From positions 1 through 8,377 of the forward strand of contig JAISYY010000085.1 of NCBI GenBank assembly GCA_031269635.1: a DNA stretch of 8,377 bases. The letters are read 5' to 3'. The stretch comes from Tannerella sp. Its GTDB lineage: Bacteria; Bacteroidota; Bacteroidia; Bacteroidales; Tannerellaceae. Position 1 is the first letter of the stretch. Every line of letters starts with the position of its first letter. The notes under the pieces are model-generated. The model saw only the letters and a program-made list of their open reading frames with translations. It was not told the DNA's origin and searched no databases. Both the position numbers and the translations under genes were made by a program. Below, piece after piece: positions 1-7,597 of the stretch.

Positions 1-155
1 TAAAATTGTCCGCCTATATCGTGCCGGGTAGACGAAAGGATATAATATATATTTCCGTCACTCGCCCCGGATATAGCATTGTAGGTATCATGGGCGTCAC
101 TAAACCCTGAATAATAACGTTTGGCAATGAAGCCTTTTTCTATTTTACTTTTCAT
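1..155 (-). CDS. Hypothetical protein, N-terminal part (possible beta-propeller protein)
   Basis: The reading frame starts at the ATG complementary to 153-155 and runs off the left edge of the window, giving 51 complete codons. The protein begins MKSKIEKGFIAKRYYSGF and continues through a segment with D-T-Y-N-A-I-S-G-A-S and then DGNIYYILSS followed by DIGGQ. A 'DGxIYYxLSS' strand pattern is typical of beta-propeller blades, so a propeller-fold protein is my best guess, but only one blade or so is visible. No signal peptide or lipobox is present, which suggests a cytoplasmic protein or a different start. It lies downstream of the SusC/SusD pair on the same strand but is separated from it by 374 bp containing a likely terminator. 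It may therefore belong to the same locus yet be transcribed on its own. That the frame is a real gene is fairly secure; its function is not. Confidence 0.6.
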   Translation of the reverse strand, partial: MKSKIEKGFIAKRYYSGFSDAHDTYNAISGASDGNIYYILSSTRHDIGGQF

Positions 156-350
156 CTTATATTTACTTTTTTTTGTATCGTGATTTTGAGTTTGCTCATA
201 CTGTTTTCTTTGCAGGATTCCATGCTGCGATTTTATGACCGTGGAAGGCGTAAAATACTATATAAATCGAGAAAAAGCATCGCATAAAAACATCTCTTAA
301 AACAAAGAGAGCGCGGGAGCATTATTTTTTTGATGACGCAAAATGCAACG

Positions 351-358
351 CAAATTTA
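351..358 (-). promoter_or_regulatory. Possible -7 promoter element for the gene at 155
   Basis: The minus strand reads TAAATTTG, a full match to the Bacteroidota -7 consensus TAnnTTTG. No clear TTTG -33 element lies 19-20 nt upstream; the nearest T-rich run is spaced too far away. It falls after the SusCD terminator candidate and about 190 nt before the ATG at 155. That placement fits a separate promoter for the downstream gene, but a match this short can occur by chance. Confidence 0.3.
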
Positions 359-469
359 AGTATTATCTTTGTTATGCTCCGAAAATGTTCGCATGTTGGG
401 GGATGAACGGAAATAATGTCGGTTTTTGTGCACCATCCGACTCCATTACTTCCATTTTGTCCCCGGAAT

Positions 470-508
470 GCAAAGAAAGGAAACGCATCCGGTGAAGAAT
501 GCGCTTCC
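470..508 (-). terminator. Likely intrinsic terminator of the SusC/SusD transcript
   Basis: On the minus strand, GGAAGCGCAT (508-499) can pair with ATGCGTTTCC (488-479). This gives a 10-bp stem with a single G-U wobble and a 10-nt loop. The stem is followed directly by the T-rich tail TTTCTTTGC (478-470). It begins 22 nt after the SusD stop codon, the normal place for an operon-ending rho-independent terminator. The tail is interrupted by a C and a G, so termination may be partial. Confidence 0.6.
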
Positions 509-529
509 GATCTGCATATTCCCGGTGCA

Positions 530-2323
530 TTACCAGCCAAATACCTGTTTAAGGTTCGGATTCAGCAGCGTTTGCTGCAACGGAATCGCGCGGTAATACC
601 ATTTCGGCTCTTCAAAAGGCTTTTTGTTTATTTTGTCGGCCGTGAACATCACGTGTCCCGAATTGCCTCCGGGGCCGTCCAGATAAACGCCCTCTTCCGG
701 GCCTACGTATACAATCTGGTCGATGCCTTCCGGTACAGGGTCACCCTGGCGGAGGAACGCCACATCCGGCACACCGTCGCCGGTCACGTCCAGCGGGCCG
801 AGCGCGGGCACATACATGCCCTTTGGATGCTCCGAAAGCAGTTTGCCGGCCGCCCAGCGGGTTACATCGCGGAAACGCAGGTTTTCACAGGCCAGTTCCA
901 CGCGCCGCTCCCGGCGGATTTCGAGGATAACGCCCTTGTTTGACCCGGTCACCTTGTCGTACTGTCCGGCCAGGACGGCATCCGGTGCGGCATTGGCCGC
1001 CGCGAGGTTCAGGTGCGCTCCCGTCATGCCCACCCGGTCGCGCAGCCGGTTGACCGTGTTGTCCACATCCGCCTGCGTAAGCGTACCCAGTTCCGCCTTC
1101 GCTTCGGCATAATTGAGCAGCGCTTCGGCATAGCGGTAGATGGGGAGGGCATTATAGCACCTGTCCCATCCCCCTCTCAGGGACAAGTCAATGGGATAGG
1201 CCTTCAGCTGTCCGTAGCCGCCACGCGAAGGGAAATTGAACCATACCGCGCCGGAAAACGGCTGTACCCATCCCGGCGGTACGAACGTCTCCGAAAGACG
1301 CGGATCTCTGTCTTGAAACGCTTCCAGGACGGTCTTTTCGTTATATCCCGGCTGGCTGGTGAAAGGCGTTCCGTCGGCCATCAGGTACGTTTCCATCAGG
1401 CTGTTCGTCAACGCCACGGTATTGCTTTCGATGATGACGTAGGAATTATGTCCCACCGTGTAGTTAGCGGAAACGTTATACATCAGGATCACGTCGGGAT
1501 TGTTGACCAGCGTTCCTCCCGGGCTGGTGAACAGCGCCCCGTAGTCGAGTCCGCTGTTGCCGGTAATATCGAACCGGCCGCTGCTCATCAACTGTTCGCT
1601 GGCCCATACCGCTTTTTCCAGAAACTGGTTGGCGGTGTTTTGCAGGCTGAGTTCCGAATGATACTTCCGGAACGTGCCCTCAAACAGGCAGAAGCGGGAC
1701 ATGTGCGCCAGCGCCGCATATTTGTGTATGGCGGTTTTATCGCCCAGATCCGCCTTGATATGGTCAACGGCAAACTGGAGGTCGGCCAGCACGGAATCGA
1801 CCACCAGCGCCCGTGGATCCGACGCTTTGTAGAGGAGCGCCTCGTCGTCGGTTTCCAGAGGCCTGCCGTACCACGGAACATCCGAAAAGTTTACGATTTC
1901 GTTAAAATACCACATCGCCCTGAAGAATCTGGCCACGCCGATCCAGTGATCAATATCTGCCTGTGCGCCTGTCGCCTTCGGCGCATGTGCCAGCAGGAAA
2001 TTAATCGCACGCAACTGACCCCAACTGCCCCATCCCCAGGAGTTCTCCGCCGAGGCATCTCCGGTCAATACCTGATCCAGCCAGGTATTGGTACTGTAAT
2101 AAGCGTAATTGTCGGATTCCGTATCTGTATACAGACTTAACCTCATACTACCCGTATAAAGCCCGTTGACATACAGCTGCAGGTCGTTTGCATTACTAAA
2201 AAAGCCTTCGTCCGTAAGTTTTGTCTGGGGGGTCCGCTGCAGAAAATCATCCGAACAGGAAATGCACCCGATCCAGGCAAGAAATAAACAACTGATGATA
2301 TATCTTTTCTTTTTCATAATCAT
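530..2323 (-). CDS. SusD/RagB-family outer-membrane nutrient-binding lipoprotein
   Basis: This is the surface lipoprotein that caps a SusC channel and binds the substrate before import. The 597-residue product is of normal family length. It opens with a lysine-rich, hydrophobic signal ending in a lipobox, with Cys23 (ISC-SDDFL) as the predicted lipidation site. The SusD-like N-terminal helical (TPR-type) region spans roughly 24-220, and the SusD/RagB domain covers about 280-597. Family landmarks include SLMETYLMADGTPF (308-321), a YRYAEALLNYAEAKAELG helix (396-413), EIRRERRVELACENLRFRD (468-486) and the ending IPLQQTLLNPNLKQVFGW. A D-x-T-G-D-G-x-P-D loop at 512-520 resembles a calcium-binding loop and is common in one SusD subgroup. 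The gene follows the SusC gene by only 15 nt, so they are co-transcribed. Start could be Met1 or Met3. The substrate cannot be told from sequence. Confidence 0.96.
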   Translation of the reverse strand: MIMKKKRYIISCLFLAWIGCISCSDDFLQRTPQTKLTDEGFFSNANDLQLYVNGLYTGSMRLSLYTDTESDNYAYYSTNTWLDQVLTGDASAENSWGWGSWGQLRAINFLLAHAPKATGAQADIDHWIGVARFFRAMWYFNEIVNFSDVPWYGRPLETDDEALLYKASDPRALVVDSVLADLQFAVDHIKADLGDKTAIHKYAALAHMSRFCLFEGTFRKYHSELSLQNTANQFLEKAVWASEQLMSSGRFDITGNSGLDYGALFTSPGGTLVNNPDVILMYNVSANYTVGHNSYVIIESNTVALTNSLMETYLMADGTPFTSQPGYNEKTVLEAFQDRDPRLSETFVPPGWVQPFSGAVWFNFPSRGGYGQLKAYPIDLSLRGGWDRCYNALPIYRYAEALLNYAEAKAELGTLTQADVDNTVNRLRDRVGMTGAHLNLAAANAAPDAVLAGQYDKVTGSNKGVILEIRRERRVELACENLRFRDVTRWAAGKLLSEHPKGMYVPALGPLDVTGDGVPDVAFLRQGDPVPEGIDQIVYVGPEEGVYLDGPGGNSGHVMFTADKINKKPFEEPKWYYRAIPLQQTLLNPNLKQVFGW

Positions 2324-2338
2324 TATCTTTTATACTAA

Positions 2339-5300
2339 TTAAAAACTCACATTAATGCCCAGCGAATAATTCTTTGTAAAGGGATATCCCGAATTCTTGC
2401 GCTGGTTTAACTCCCGCTCACCGCGTCCGCTCAAAATTTCCGGGTCAATGAAATCGACGTACATGTGGCTGAGCGTCCACAGGTTTTCGCAACTGAGATA
2501 GAACCGCAGATTCGAGATTTTCCACTGCTGTGTCAGGCTGGCCGGAAGCGTATAGCCGAGGGTCAGGTTTTTCAGCCTCAGGTAGGAAGCATCCTGCAAA
2601 TACTTGGTTTGTGCCTGGGTGGCCTCCCCCGAGGCCGCAACGCCATATTTCGGCCGCGGGAAATAGGCATCCTGATTGTCCTCCCGCCAGTAATCCATCA
2701 TATGGGCTAAAACGGCGGTCGGCGTATCGCCTATAGCGGCGGCCGCTCCCCAGAAAACGAGATGTCCGCCGCCGGGATACCAGTCTTTTTTCCCGATACC
2801 GTAGAAAAAGGCGCGCAGGTCGAATCCTTTCCAGGCAGTGTTCAATTCAAACGAATAGGGGAGGTGCGCTTCTCCGTTCCCGATGACTTTCAGGTCTCCG
2901 TGATTCTCTAACGTGTATTCGCCGGAGCTGATTTCGCCGTCGTTGTTCAAATCCAGGTATCTGAGGTCGCCGGCCTTTTTCGAAGTGTTGCGGCCCATCA
3001 ACTTGCTCTGGTTGGCGGCCTGCGCTTCCGCGTCCGTAGCGAAGAATCCGTCGTTGACGAATCCCCAGATCAGGCCGAGTTCCTGTCCCTCGTAATAATC
3101 TCCCAGGGTCCCGGTCGGATTGCTGTATTTGGTAATATGGGTCTTGCTGTCAGCGATCATAAACCGCAGCGACAGCGACAGCGGGGAGTTGCCGACCTGA
3201 TATTCGTCTCTCCAGCCCACATTCAGTTCCCATCCTTTGTTTTCCAGGTCGGCGGCATTTTCCCTCGGCACCGCCGCACCGAATACAGCGGGCAGCGTCT
3301 GGGTTTGGGTCAACATGCCGACGGTTTGCTGGTTATACCAGTCGAACGACAAGTCCAGCCGGTTCCTGAGCAGAGACAGATCGAGACCGAAATTGAGTTT
3401 CCTCACCTGTTCCCAGGTCTGGTTCTGCGAAACGGGACTGGGCATATACACGCCCTGCGGCTTACTGCCGTTGATGAGATAGGTCACTTCCCCCTGCGAC
3501 ATGGAAGGGATGTAGGGATAATAATTCGTTTCTCCCTGTACCAGCAGTCCGGTAACGTTTTCATACCCGCCGAGGAACATGGTCTGGTTGCCCAGGGCGC
3601 CGTAGGAAGCCCGCAGTTTGAGCAGGTCGACCTGTAAGGATTCGCCGGCTTTTTCGAAAAACTTTTCCTTCGACAGTATCCATGCGGCCGAGCCGGATGG
3701 GAAAAATCCCCAGCGCTTGTCCGGCGGATAGCTGGACGTACCGTCGCGACGGCCGTTCGCCTCCAGGATATACTTGTTGTCGAAGATATAGTTCAGCCGG
3801 AAGAAATAACCTTGCAGGGCGAAGTCATAAATGCTTTGTCCCTTGGTGATGTTTCCGCTCGCCAGTTGGATGGTAGGCAGGGCTGTGGTTGTCAACCCCT
3901 CGCTATTGACCCAAAAGGTGTTGGAGATCAAATATTCCTGGTTGAATCCCGCCAGCGCCTGCACAAAATGCTTGCCACCAAAGGTCTTGTGGAAATCGGT
4001 GTACACGTTGTAAACGGTCTGGCGCGTCTGGTTGTAATCGTTCTGCGCCCAGGTATTACCCGGGTAAGTCAGGCCGTTATTGTTTGCCATTTCCCCATAA
4101 AACACCCGTTCCAAAGCCAGGTCCGGCCCGCGTTTGATATAGAGCGGCACATTGTAGGAATCGATGGCGGTATTGGCCCACCGGTACGTGGCATCCGCCT
4201 TGACCTGCCAGGTATCTTTGATCAGATCGAAGGTGGTATTGACCGAGATGCGCGTTTCATTGAGGCTGTTTTTCTTTCTGCCGCCATCTTCCAGGGCAGC
4301 CACATACTGGCCTCTTGGGGTATAGGTTCCATCGGGATTGTACGCCGGTTGCATGGTAGAACTGTGAAAAAACCGGTAAAAATAGTCATCCGTAAAAGCC
4401 ACAGGCCTCTCGTATATGCTGTTGACAAAAGACAGATTGGTGCCCAGTTCCCACCACGAGTTCAGTTTATAAGTGGCATTGGTTCTCAAATTGTAACGGT
4501 CGAAGATGTCCGTCTTGCTTATGTCGGCCACTCCGTCCTGACGGTAATAACCGCCGCTCACGTAATACGCCAGTTTGCCGTCGTCGCGGGAGAGGTTTAG
4601 ATTGGCGTTGTAGGAGGGCGCAAACTCGCGCACCATCTCATTGTACCATTCGTATTCGCTGTAAGAATACCACCTGCTCGAATTCGTAGGATCTATAATG
4701 AATCTGGGCAGGGAAGGATCCTGGGCGATTTTCTCCGCATAAGGCACATAGGCGTCCAGCCAGTGGTCATCCGGATAGTCGGCCGCGTTACCATACTTCA
4801 ATACCTCCAGCGGGCTTAGCTCGTACTCCAGTCTTTTGGACTGGCGCATTACATAGCTGGCGTCAAAATTGACCTGTAAGTCCTTGCTTTGGGCCTTTTT
4901 GGTGGTGATGAGCACCACGCCGTAGGCCGCCCGCGAGCCGTAAATGGCCGAGGCCGACGCATCCTTCAACACGGAGACGCTCTCGATGTCCGACGGGTTG
5001 AGCCGGGCTACCTCGGCGGCCGTCATCGGGACGTTGTCCACCAGGATGAAAGCGCTTCCTCCGTTGATGGAGGTATATCCGCGGATATTGATGTCCGGCG
5101 CTGCCGTGGCGCGTCCACTGTAGTTGGTGATATTCATGTTGGCCGCCGCGCCCTGCAGGGCCGAGTTGATGTTGTTCACCGGCCGGTTGACAAGCTCTTT
5201 ACCGGCCACCGATTGCACGGCGCCCGACAAATTGACCTTTTTCTGCACGCCGTAACCTATGACGACCACCTCTTCCAATTCGTCGATACTTTCCTGCAGC

Positions 5301-5644
5301 ACGATGTTAATCGTCCGCTGGTTACCGACCGTCACTTCCTGGGAAGTGAACCCCACATACGAAAATACCAGCACCGTATTTTCGTTCGGAACCGTAATCT
5401 GATACCTTCCGTTAGGGTCGGAAACAACCCCTGTCGTAGTACCTTTAATAAGTACATTGACGCCGACCAGCGGTTCGCCACTATGGTCTTTGACAACGCC
5501 CGTGATACGTTCCTCTCCGACACGATTCAGGGACATGCCCTGATCGTCTTCTTCTGTATGACCGGCCAATGCCTGCAAGGATATGCTCATTAGCAAGGCC
5601 ATACAACCCATTTTAATACATCGAATGTTTCTACTTTTCTTCAT
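2339..5644 (-). CDS. SusC/RagA-family TonB-dependent outer-membrane transporter
   Basis: This is the outer-membrane channel of a SusCD pair, using TonB/ExbBD energy to import the substrate captured by SusD. The 1101-residue protein has a signal peptide (about 1-27, ending ALQALA-like). It then has a CarboxypepD_reg-like domain (about 45-117; ITGVVKDHSGEPLVGVNV ... FSYVGF) and the SusC-type TonB-box segment EEVVVIGYG (124-132). The plug runs from about 133 to 250, including the LVDNVPM and VLKDASASAIYGSRAAYGVVLITTKK landmarks. A 22-strand-type barrel reaches the terminal phenylalanine (LGINVSF), as expected for an outer-membrane barrel. No STN domain precedes the CarboxypepD_reg domain, so this is not a signal-transducing receptor of the ECF sigma/anti-sigma type. 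It is the first gene of the operon, divergent from the XylR-like regulator, and has a -7 element about 57 nt before its start. Confidence 0.97.
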   Translation of the reverse strand: MKKSRNIRCIKMGCMALLMSISLQALAGHTEEDDQGMSLNRVGEERITGVVKDHSGEPLVGVNVLIKGTTTGVVSDPNGRYQITVPNENTVLVFSYVGFTSQEVTVGNQRTINIVLQESIDELEEVVVIGYGVQKKVNLSGAVQSVAGKELVNRPVNNINSALQGAAANMNITNYSGRATAAPDINIRGYTSINGGSAFILVDNVPMTAAEVARLNPSDIESVSVLKDASASAIYGSRAAYGVVLITTKKAQSKDLQVNFDASYVMRQSKRLEYELSPLEVLKYGNAADYPDDHWLDAYVPYAEKIAQDPSLPRFIIDPTNSSRWYSYSEYEWYNEMVREFAPSYNANLNLSRDDGKLAYYVSGGYYRQDGVADISKTDIFDRYNLRTNATYKLNSWWELGTNLSFVNSIYERPVAFTDDYFYRFFHSSTMQPAYNPDGTYTPRGQYVAALEDGGRKKNSLNETRISVNTTFDLIKDTWQVKADATYRWANTAIDSYNVPLYIKRGPDLALERVFYGEMANNNGLTYPGNTWAQNDYNQTRQTVYNVYTDFHKTFGGKHFVQALAGFNQEYLISNTFWVNSEGLTTTALPTIQLASGNITKGQSIYDFALQGYFFRLNYIFDNKYILEANGRRDGTSSYPPDKRWGFFPSGSAAWILSKEKFFEKAGESLQVDLLKLRASYGALGNQTMFLGGYENVTGLLVQGETNYYPYIPSMSQGEVTYLINGSKPQGVYMPSPVSQNQTWEQVRKLNFGLDLSLLRNRLDLSFDWYNQQTVGMLTQTQTLPAVFGAAVPRENAADLENKGWELNVGWRDEYQVGNSPLSLSLRFMIADSKTHITKYSNPTGTLGDYYEGQELGLIWGFVNDGFFATDAEAQAANQSKLMGRNTSKKAGDLRYLDLNNDGEISSGEYTLENHGDLKVIGNGEAHLPYSFELNTAWKGFDLRAFFYGIGKKDWYPGGGHLVFWGAAAAIGDTPTAVLAHMMDYWREDNQDAYFPRPKYGVAASGEATQAQTKYLQDASYLRLKNLTLGYTLPASLTQQWKISNLRFYLSCENLWTLSHMYVDFIDPEILSGRGERELNQRKNSGYPFTKNYSLGINVSF

Positions 5645-5700
5645 AATTCATTGTTGTTTTTGTTAAACAAGGAAACTTCATTAACTTAATATTCTTGTCA

Positions 5701-5708
5701 CAAAAGTA
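5701..5708 (-). promoter_or_regulatory. -7 promoter element of the SusC/SusD operon
   Basis: The minus strand reads TACTTTTG, a full match to the Bacteroidota sigma-ABfr -7 consensus TAnnTTTG, about 57 nt before the SusC start codon. A transcript starting several bases downstream would have a leader of about 50 nt. No TTTG box is visible at the usual 19-20 nt upstream. A poor -33 element would fit a promoter that depends on an activator such as the neighbouring AraC/XylR-type protein. Confidence 0.55.
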
Positions 5709-5822
5709 GTCTGGTTTCTTTGATTCGATATGGAAAAATTGCGAAATATTATCTTCAAAAAGCGTCAAGTTTTGGGGAGACGGTTAAAATGCGGGGATGG
5801 ACACATAAAAAAACATAATTCT

Positions 5823-5864
5823 GCCCCTGTCGCTAAAAAAGGCGCTATATTTAGCCCCTCAAGC
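5823..5864. promoter_or_regulatory. Candidate operator: 31-bp-spaced direct repeats
   Basis: The motif GCCCCT-N3-GC occurs at 5823 (GCCCCTGTCGC) and again at 5854 (GCCCCTCAAGC), exactly 31 bp apart, about three helical turns. AraC-family proteins, including XylR, commonly bind direct repeats on one face of the helix. The site lies 34 bp upstream of the regulator's ATG and about 115 bp upstream of the SusC -7 element, so it could serve autoregulation or activation of the SusC promoter. This assignment is inference. Confidence 0.3.
5846..5853 (+). promoter_or_regulatory. Weak -7 promoter candidate for the regulator gene
   Basis: TATATTTA differs from TAnnTTTG only in its last base and lies 44 nt before the ATG at 5898. 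It sits between the two halves of the direct repeat, so a protein bound there could block it. No -33 element is apparent. Confidence 0.25.
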
Positions 5865-5897
5865 GTATATTGAAACGAATACAAACAAAGCCGCATA

Positions 5898-7067
5898 ATG
5901 AAAAAAATTCTTCTTTTAACTGATCTGTCGAGTGGATACAGCCGCAAGATGATCAAGGGCGTGGTTCGCTATGCGAGGGAATGCGGGCCGTGGATTTTCT
6001 ATCGCATGCCGATTTCCTACCGGGAACTGTACGGCGATGAAGGCGTTGTGGAATGGGCCAGGCACTGGAAAGCCGATGCCATCATTGCCCAGTTGTCGGA
6101 TATCAACGTGGAGGTCATCAACCGGCTGAAGATACCGACCGTCATTCAAAACTACCGCGACCGCGATGAAAGGGTATGCAACCTGACAGGCGACTATTAC
6201 GGCACGGGCGTGATGGCGGCGGAGTTTTTTCTGCAACGGGGATTTCGCCATTTTGCCTATTACGGCTTCTCCGAAACGGTCTGGATGCGCGAACGGGGCG
6301 ACGGATTCAAACATACCGTCTGCAAGGCAGGCTGCGACATCCATTTTTTAAGCGAACCGGAAGAACAGAACAGGGACTGGACGTTTGACATCGACCACGT
6401 GAGCAGCTGGCTGTGTTCCCTGCCCAAACCCGTGGCGCTGTTTGCCTGCGACGACTCATACGCCCTGCAAATCACGGAAGTGTGCAAGATATTCGATCTC
6501 CGGGTGCCGAACGACGTGTCCGTACTGGGAGTGGATAACGACGAACTGCTGTGCAGCATCTCCGACCCTCCGCTTTCGTCGATCGAACTGGACATACTGA
6601 ACGGCGGATACGAACTGGGGAAACTGCTGCACAACCTGATCGAGAAAAAGGAACAGTCCGTCACCCATGTAGTGATCCGTCCGTTGCGGATCATCGCCCG
6701 CGCATCGACCGAACGCTTTGTCTCCTCCGATCCGGGCATCGAAAACGTCCTGAAGTATATCAAACAGAACTATATTCAGCCTTTACAGGTGGAGCAGATT
6801 GTGGCCGTCAGTCCGTTCTCGCGCAGGGTACTGGAAAAGAAGTTCCGGAAAGAAACGGGAATGTCCGTCTATCAGTACATCCAGCAGTTGCGGGTCGAGC
6901 GATTCGCCGAACTGCTGGCGACGCCCCTGCCGCTGATCGACGCCGCTTTTCAGGCAGGCTTCGACGACTACAAAAATGTCTCGCGCATCTTTACCCGCAT
7001 CAAAGGCATCACGCCCATACACTATCGCAAAAAAATCCAGACCGCCAACAGCAACAGCCTGGATTGA
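5898..7067 (+). CDS. XylR-like transcriptional regulator (LacI-type sensor plus AraC-type HTH)
   Basis: A 389-residue cytoplasmic regulator, nearly the length of E. coli XylR (about 392) and with the same domain order. Residues 1-275 form a periplasmic-binding-protein/LacI-type ligand domain: KKILLLTDLSSGYSRKMIKGV at the start, a first-subdomain strand at ADAIIAQL (59-66), FACDDSYAL (182-190), and the conserved stretch VSVLGVDNDELLCSISDPPLSSIELD (207-232). Residues about 280-380 form an AraC-type double helix-turn-helix. It includes FSRRVLEKKFRKETG (307-321) and IDAAFQAGFDDYKNVSRIFTRIKGITPIHYRKK (347-379), with the family's G-F-D-D and G-x-T-P landmarks. It probably binds a monosaccharide-like ligand and controls the divergent SusCD operon. 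E. coli XylR senses xylose, but ligand identity cannot be transferred here. The ATG at 5898 gives an intact sensor N-terminus. No clear terminator follows it. Confidence 0.93.
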   Translation: MKKILLLTDLSSGYSRKMIKGVVRYARECGPWIFYRMPISYRELYGDEGVVEWARHWKADAIIAQLSDINVEVINRLKIPTVIQNYRDRDERVCNLTGDYYGTGVMAAEFFLQRGFRHFAYYGFSETVWMRERGDGFKHTVCKAGCDIHFLSEPEEQNRDWTFDIDHVSSWLCSLPKPVALFACDDSYALQITEVCKIFDLRVPNDVSVLGVDNDELLCSISDPPLSSIELDILNGGYELGKLLHNLIEKKEQSVTHVVIRPLRIIARASTERFVSSDPGIENVLKYIKQNYIQPLQVEQIVAVSPFSRRVLEKKFRKETGMSVYQYIQQLRVERFAELLATPLPLIDAAFQAGFDDYKNVSRIFTRIKGITPIHYRKKIQTANSNSLD

Positions 7068-7315
7068 CGCCGGCAGAAATTCAATGATGCTATACCCAAT
7101 TTTTCAGGCCGGAGAAGGGCTGTAAGGCAGTTTAAAAAGCCAACTTTGCCGTCAGCAGACACAGGAACGTTTCTGCCTGTGGAGGGAGGCGGATCCGGAT
7201 GTTGCGGTTCGCTCACACCCTGACCGCAGGACGGATGAAAACGCCCGCTCAATTTTCCATTGTCCCGGTTATGAATTGACCGATCGATAAGAGTTGTTTT
7301 TTTCGGGGGTATGGA
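7068..7315. other. Non-coding stretch downstream of the regulator
   Basis: No gene or recognisable mobile element can be supported here. Small inverted repeats occur, for example CACAGG/CCTGTG around 7160-7182 and TGCGGT/ACCGCA around 7202-7228. None is followed by a T-run, so I call no terminator. The segment continues the open minus-strand frame beyond the antiporter remnant but shows no protein-family resemblance. It may be decayed or rearranged DNA. Confidence 0.4.
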
Positions 7316-7513
7316 TGCCGCTATCGCCCAGCTCTTCACCTTCTCCATATCGGCGATGGCCGGCAGCCAGGGCGCCGCCGAACCGGCCATAAACCCCGCC
7401 ACGATATAACCCGGCGCCACCGGCTGTTTGAGACGCTTGAACAGGATGGCAGCTATTCCGGCCGTAATCGGGATCAGCGCCAGATCGCCGATGAAATCAG
7501 GTAAATGCTTCAT
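7316..7513 (-). pseudogene. 5' remnant of a CPA2-family (Kef-type) cation/proton antiporter
   Basis: From the ATG complementary to 7511-7513 the frame reads MKHLPDFIGDLALIPITAG, then ILFKRLKQPVAPGYIVAGFMAG, then PWLPAIADMEKVKSWA. This matches the start of CPA2 Na+ or K+/H+ antiporters, which show DLALI..., LFKRLKQPxxxGYIVAGF and then a W-(A/S)-E-I-G motif. Similarity stops near 7316, at about residue 65 of a family normally 400-750 residues long. The next residues are unrelated, with no sign of the E-I-G-V-I-F-L-L-F helix. The fragment would make only the first two membrane segments, so it is surely not a working antiporter. The break looks like a truncation or rearrangement rather than a simple frameshift, since no other frame continues the family. 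Confidence 0.72.
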
Positions 7514-7597
7514 AAAACATGCACGTTTTTTCCTCCGGCAAAGAGAGTGAAATTTTGCCTTTATCCAGCAGATAACCATTAGCAAGGGGGCGTCCCG

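Larger units (their letters stand above)
156..529. other. Intergenic region between susD-like gene and downstream gene
   Basis: This stretch has no convincing gene. Reading the minus strand from the SusD stop, it first holds a hairpin with a T-rich tail (470-508). Next comes a TAAATTTG element (351-358) that could be a promoter -7 box. Then follows an AT-rich leader of about 190 nt up to the ATG at 155. A short stem TCTCTT/AAGAGA occurs near 294-311. A 72-codon open frame across 322-540 overlaps the end of the SusD gene and looks like chance. Confidence 0.5.
5645..5897. promoter_or_regulatory. Divergent control region between SusC gene and regulator
   Basis: This 253-bp AT-rich interval must carry the promoters of both divergent genes. 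It contains a full -7 match for the SusC gene near its left end and a weaker one for the regulator. Near the regulator it also holds an 11-bp direct repeat (GCCCCT-N3-GC at 5823 and 5854) and an inverted pair GCTAAA (5832-5837) / TTTAGC (5850-5855). The layout is typical of a regulator acting on its own neighbour, but no operator can be proven by reading. Confidence 0.6.

Noticed and set aside
322..540. A 72-codon minus-strand frame overlapping the end of the SusD gene
   Set aside because: It contains the terminator hairpin of the SusCD transcript, overlaps the SusD stop and has no recognisable motif.
1013..2140. A 375-codon plus-strand frame opposite the SusD gene
   Set aside because: It is an antisense shadow of a well-supported SusD gene. 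The protein is rich in arginine, histidine and valine without domain features.
3812..4600. A 262-codon plus-strand frame opposite the SusC gene
   Set aside because: It is an antisense shadow of the SusC barrel region, with no family resemblance.
7068..7315. Terminator for the regulator gene
   Set aside because: The small inverted repeats here lack a following T-run, so no rho-independent terminator can be supported.
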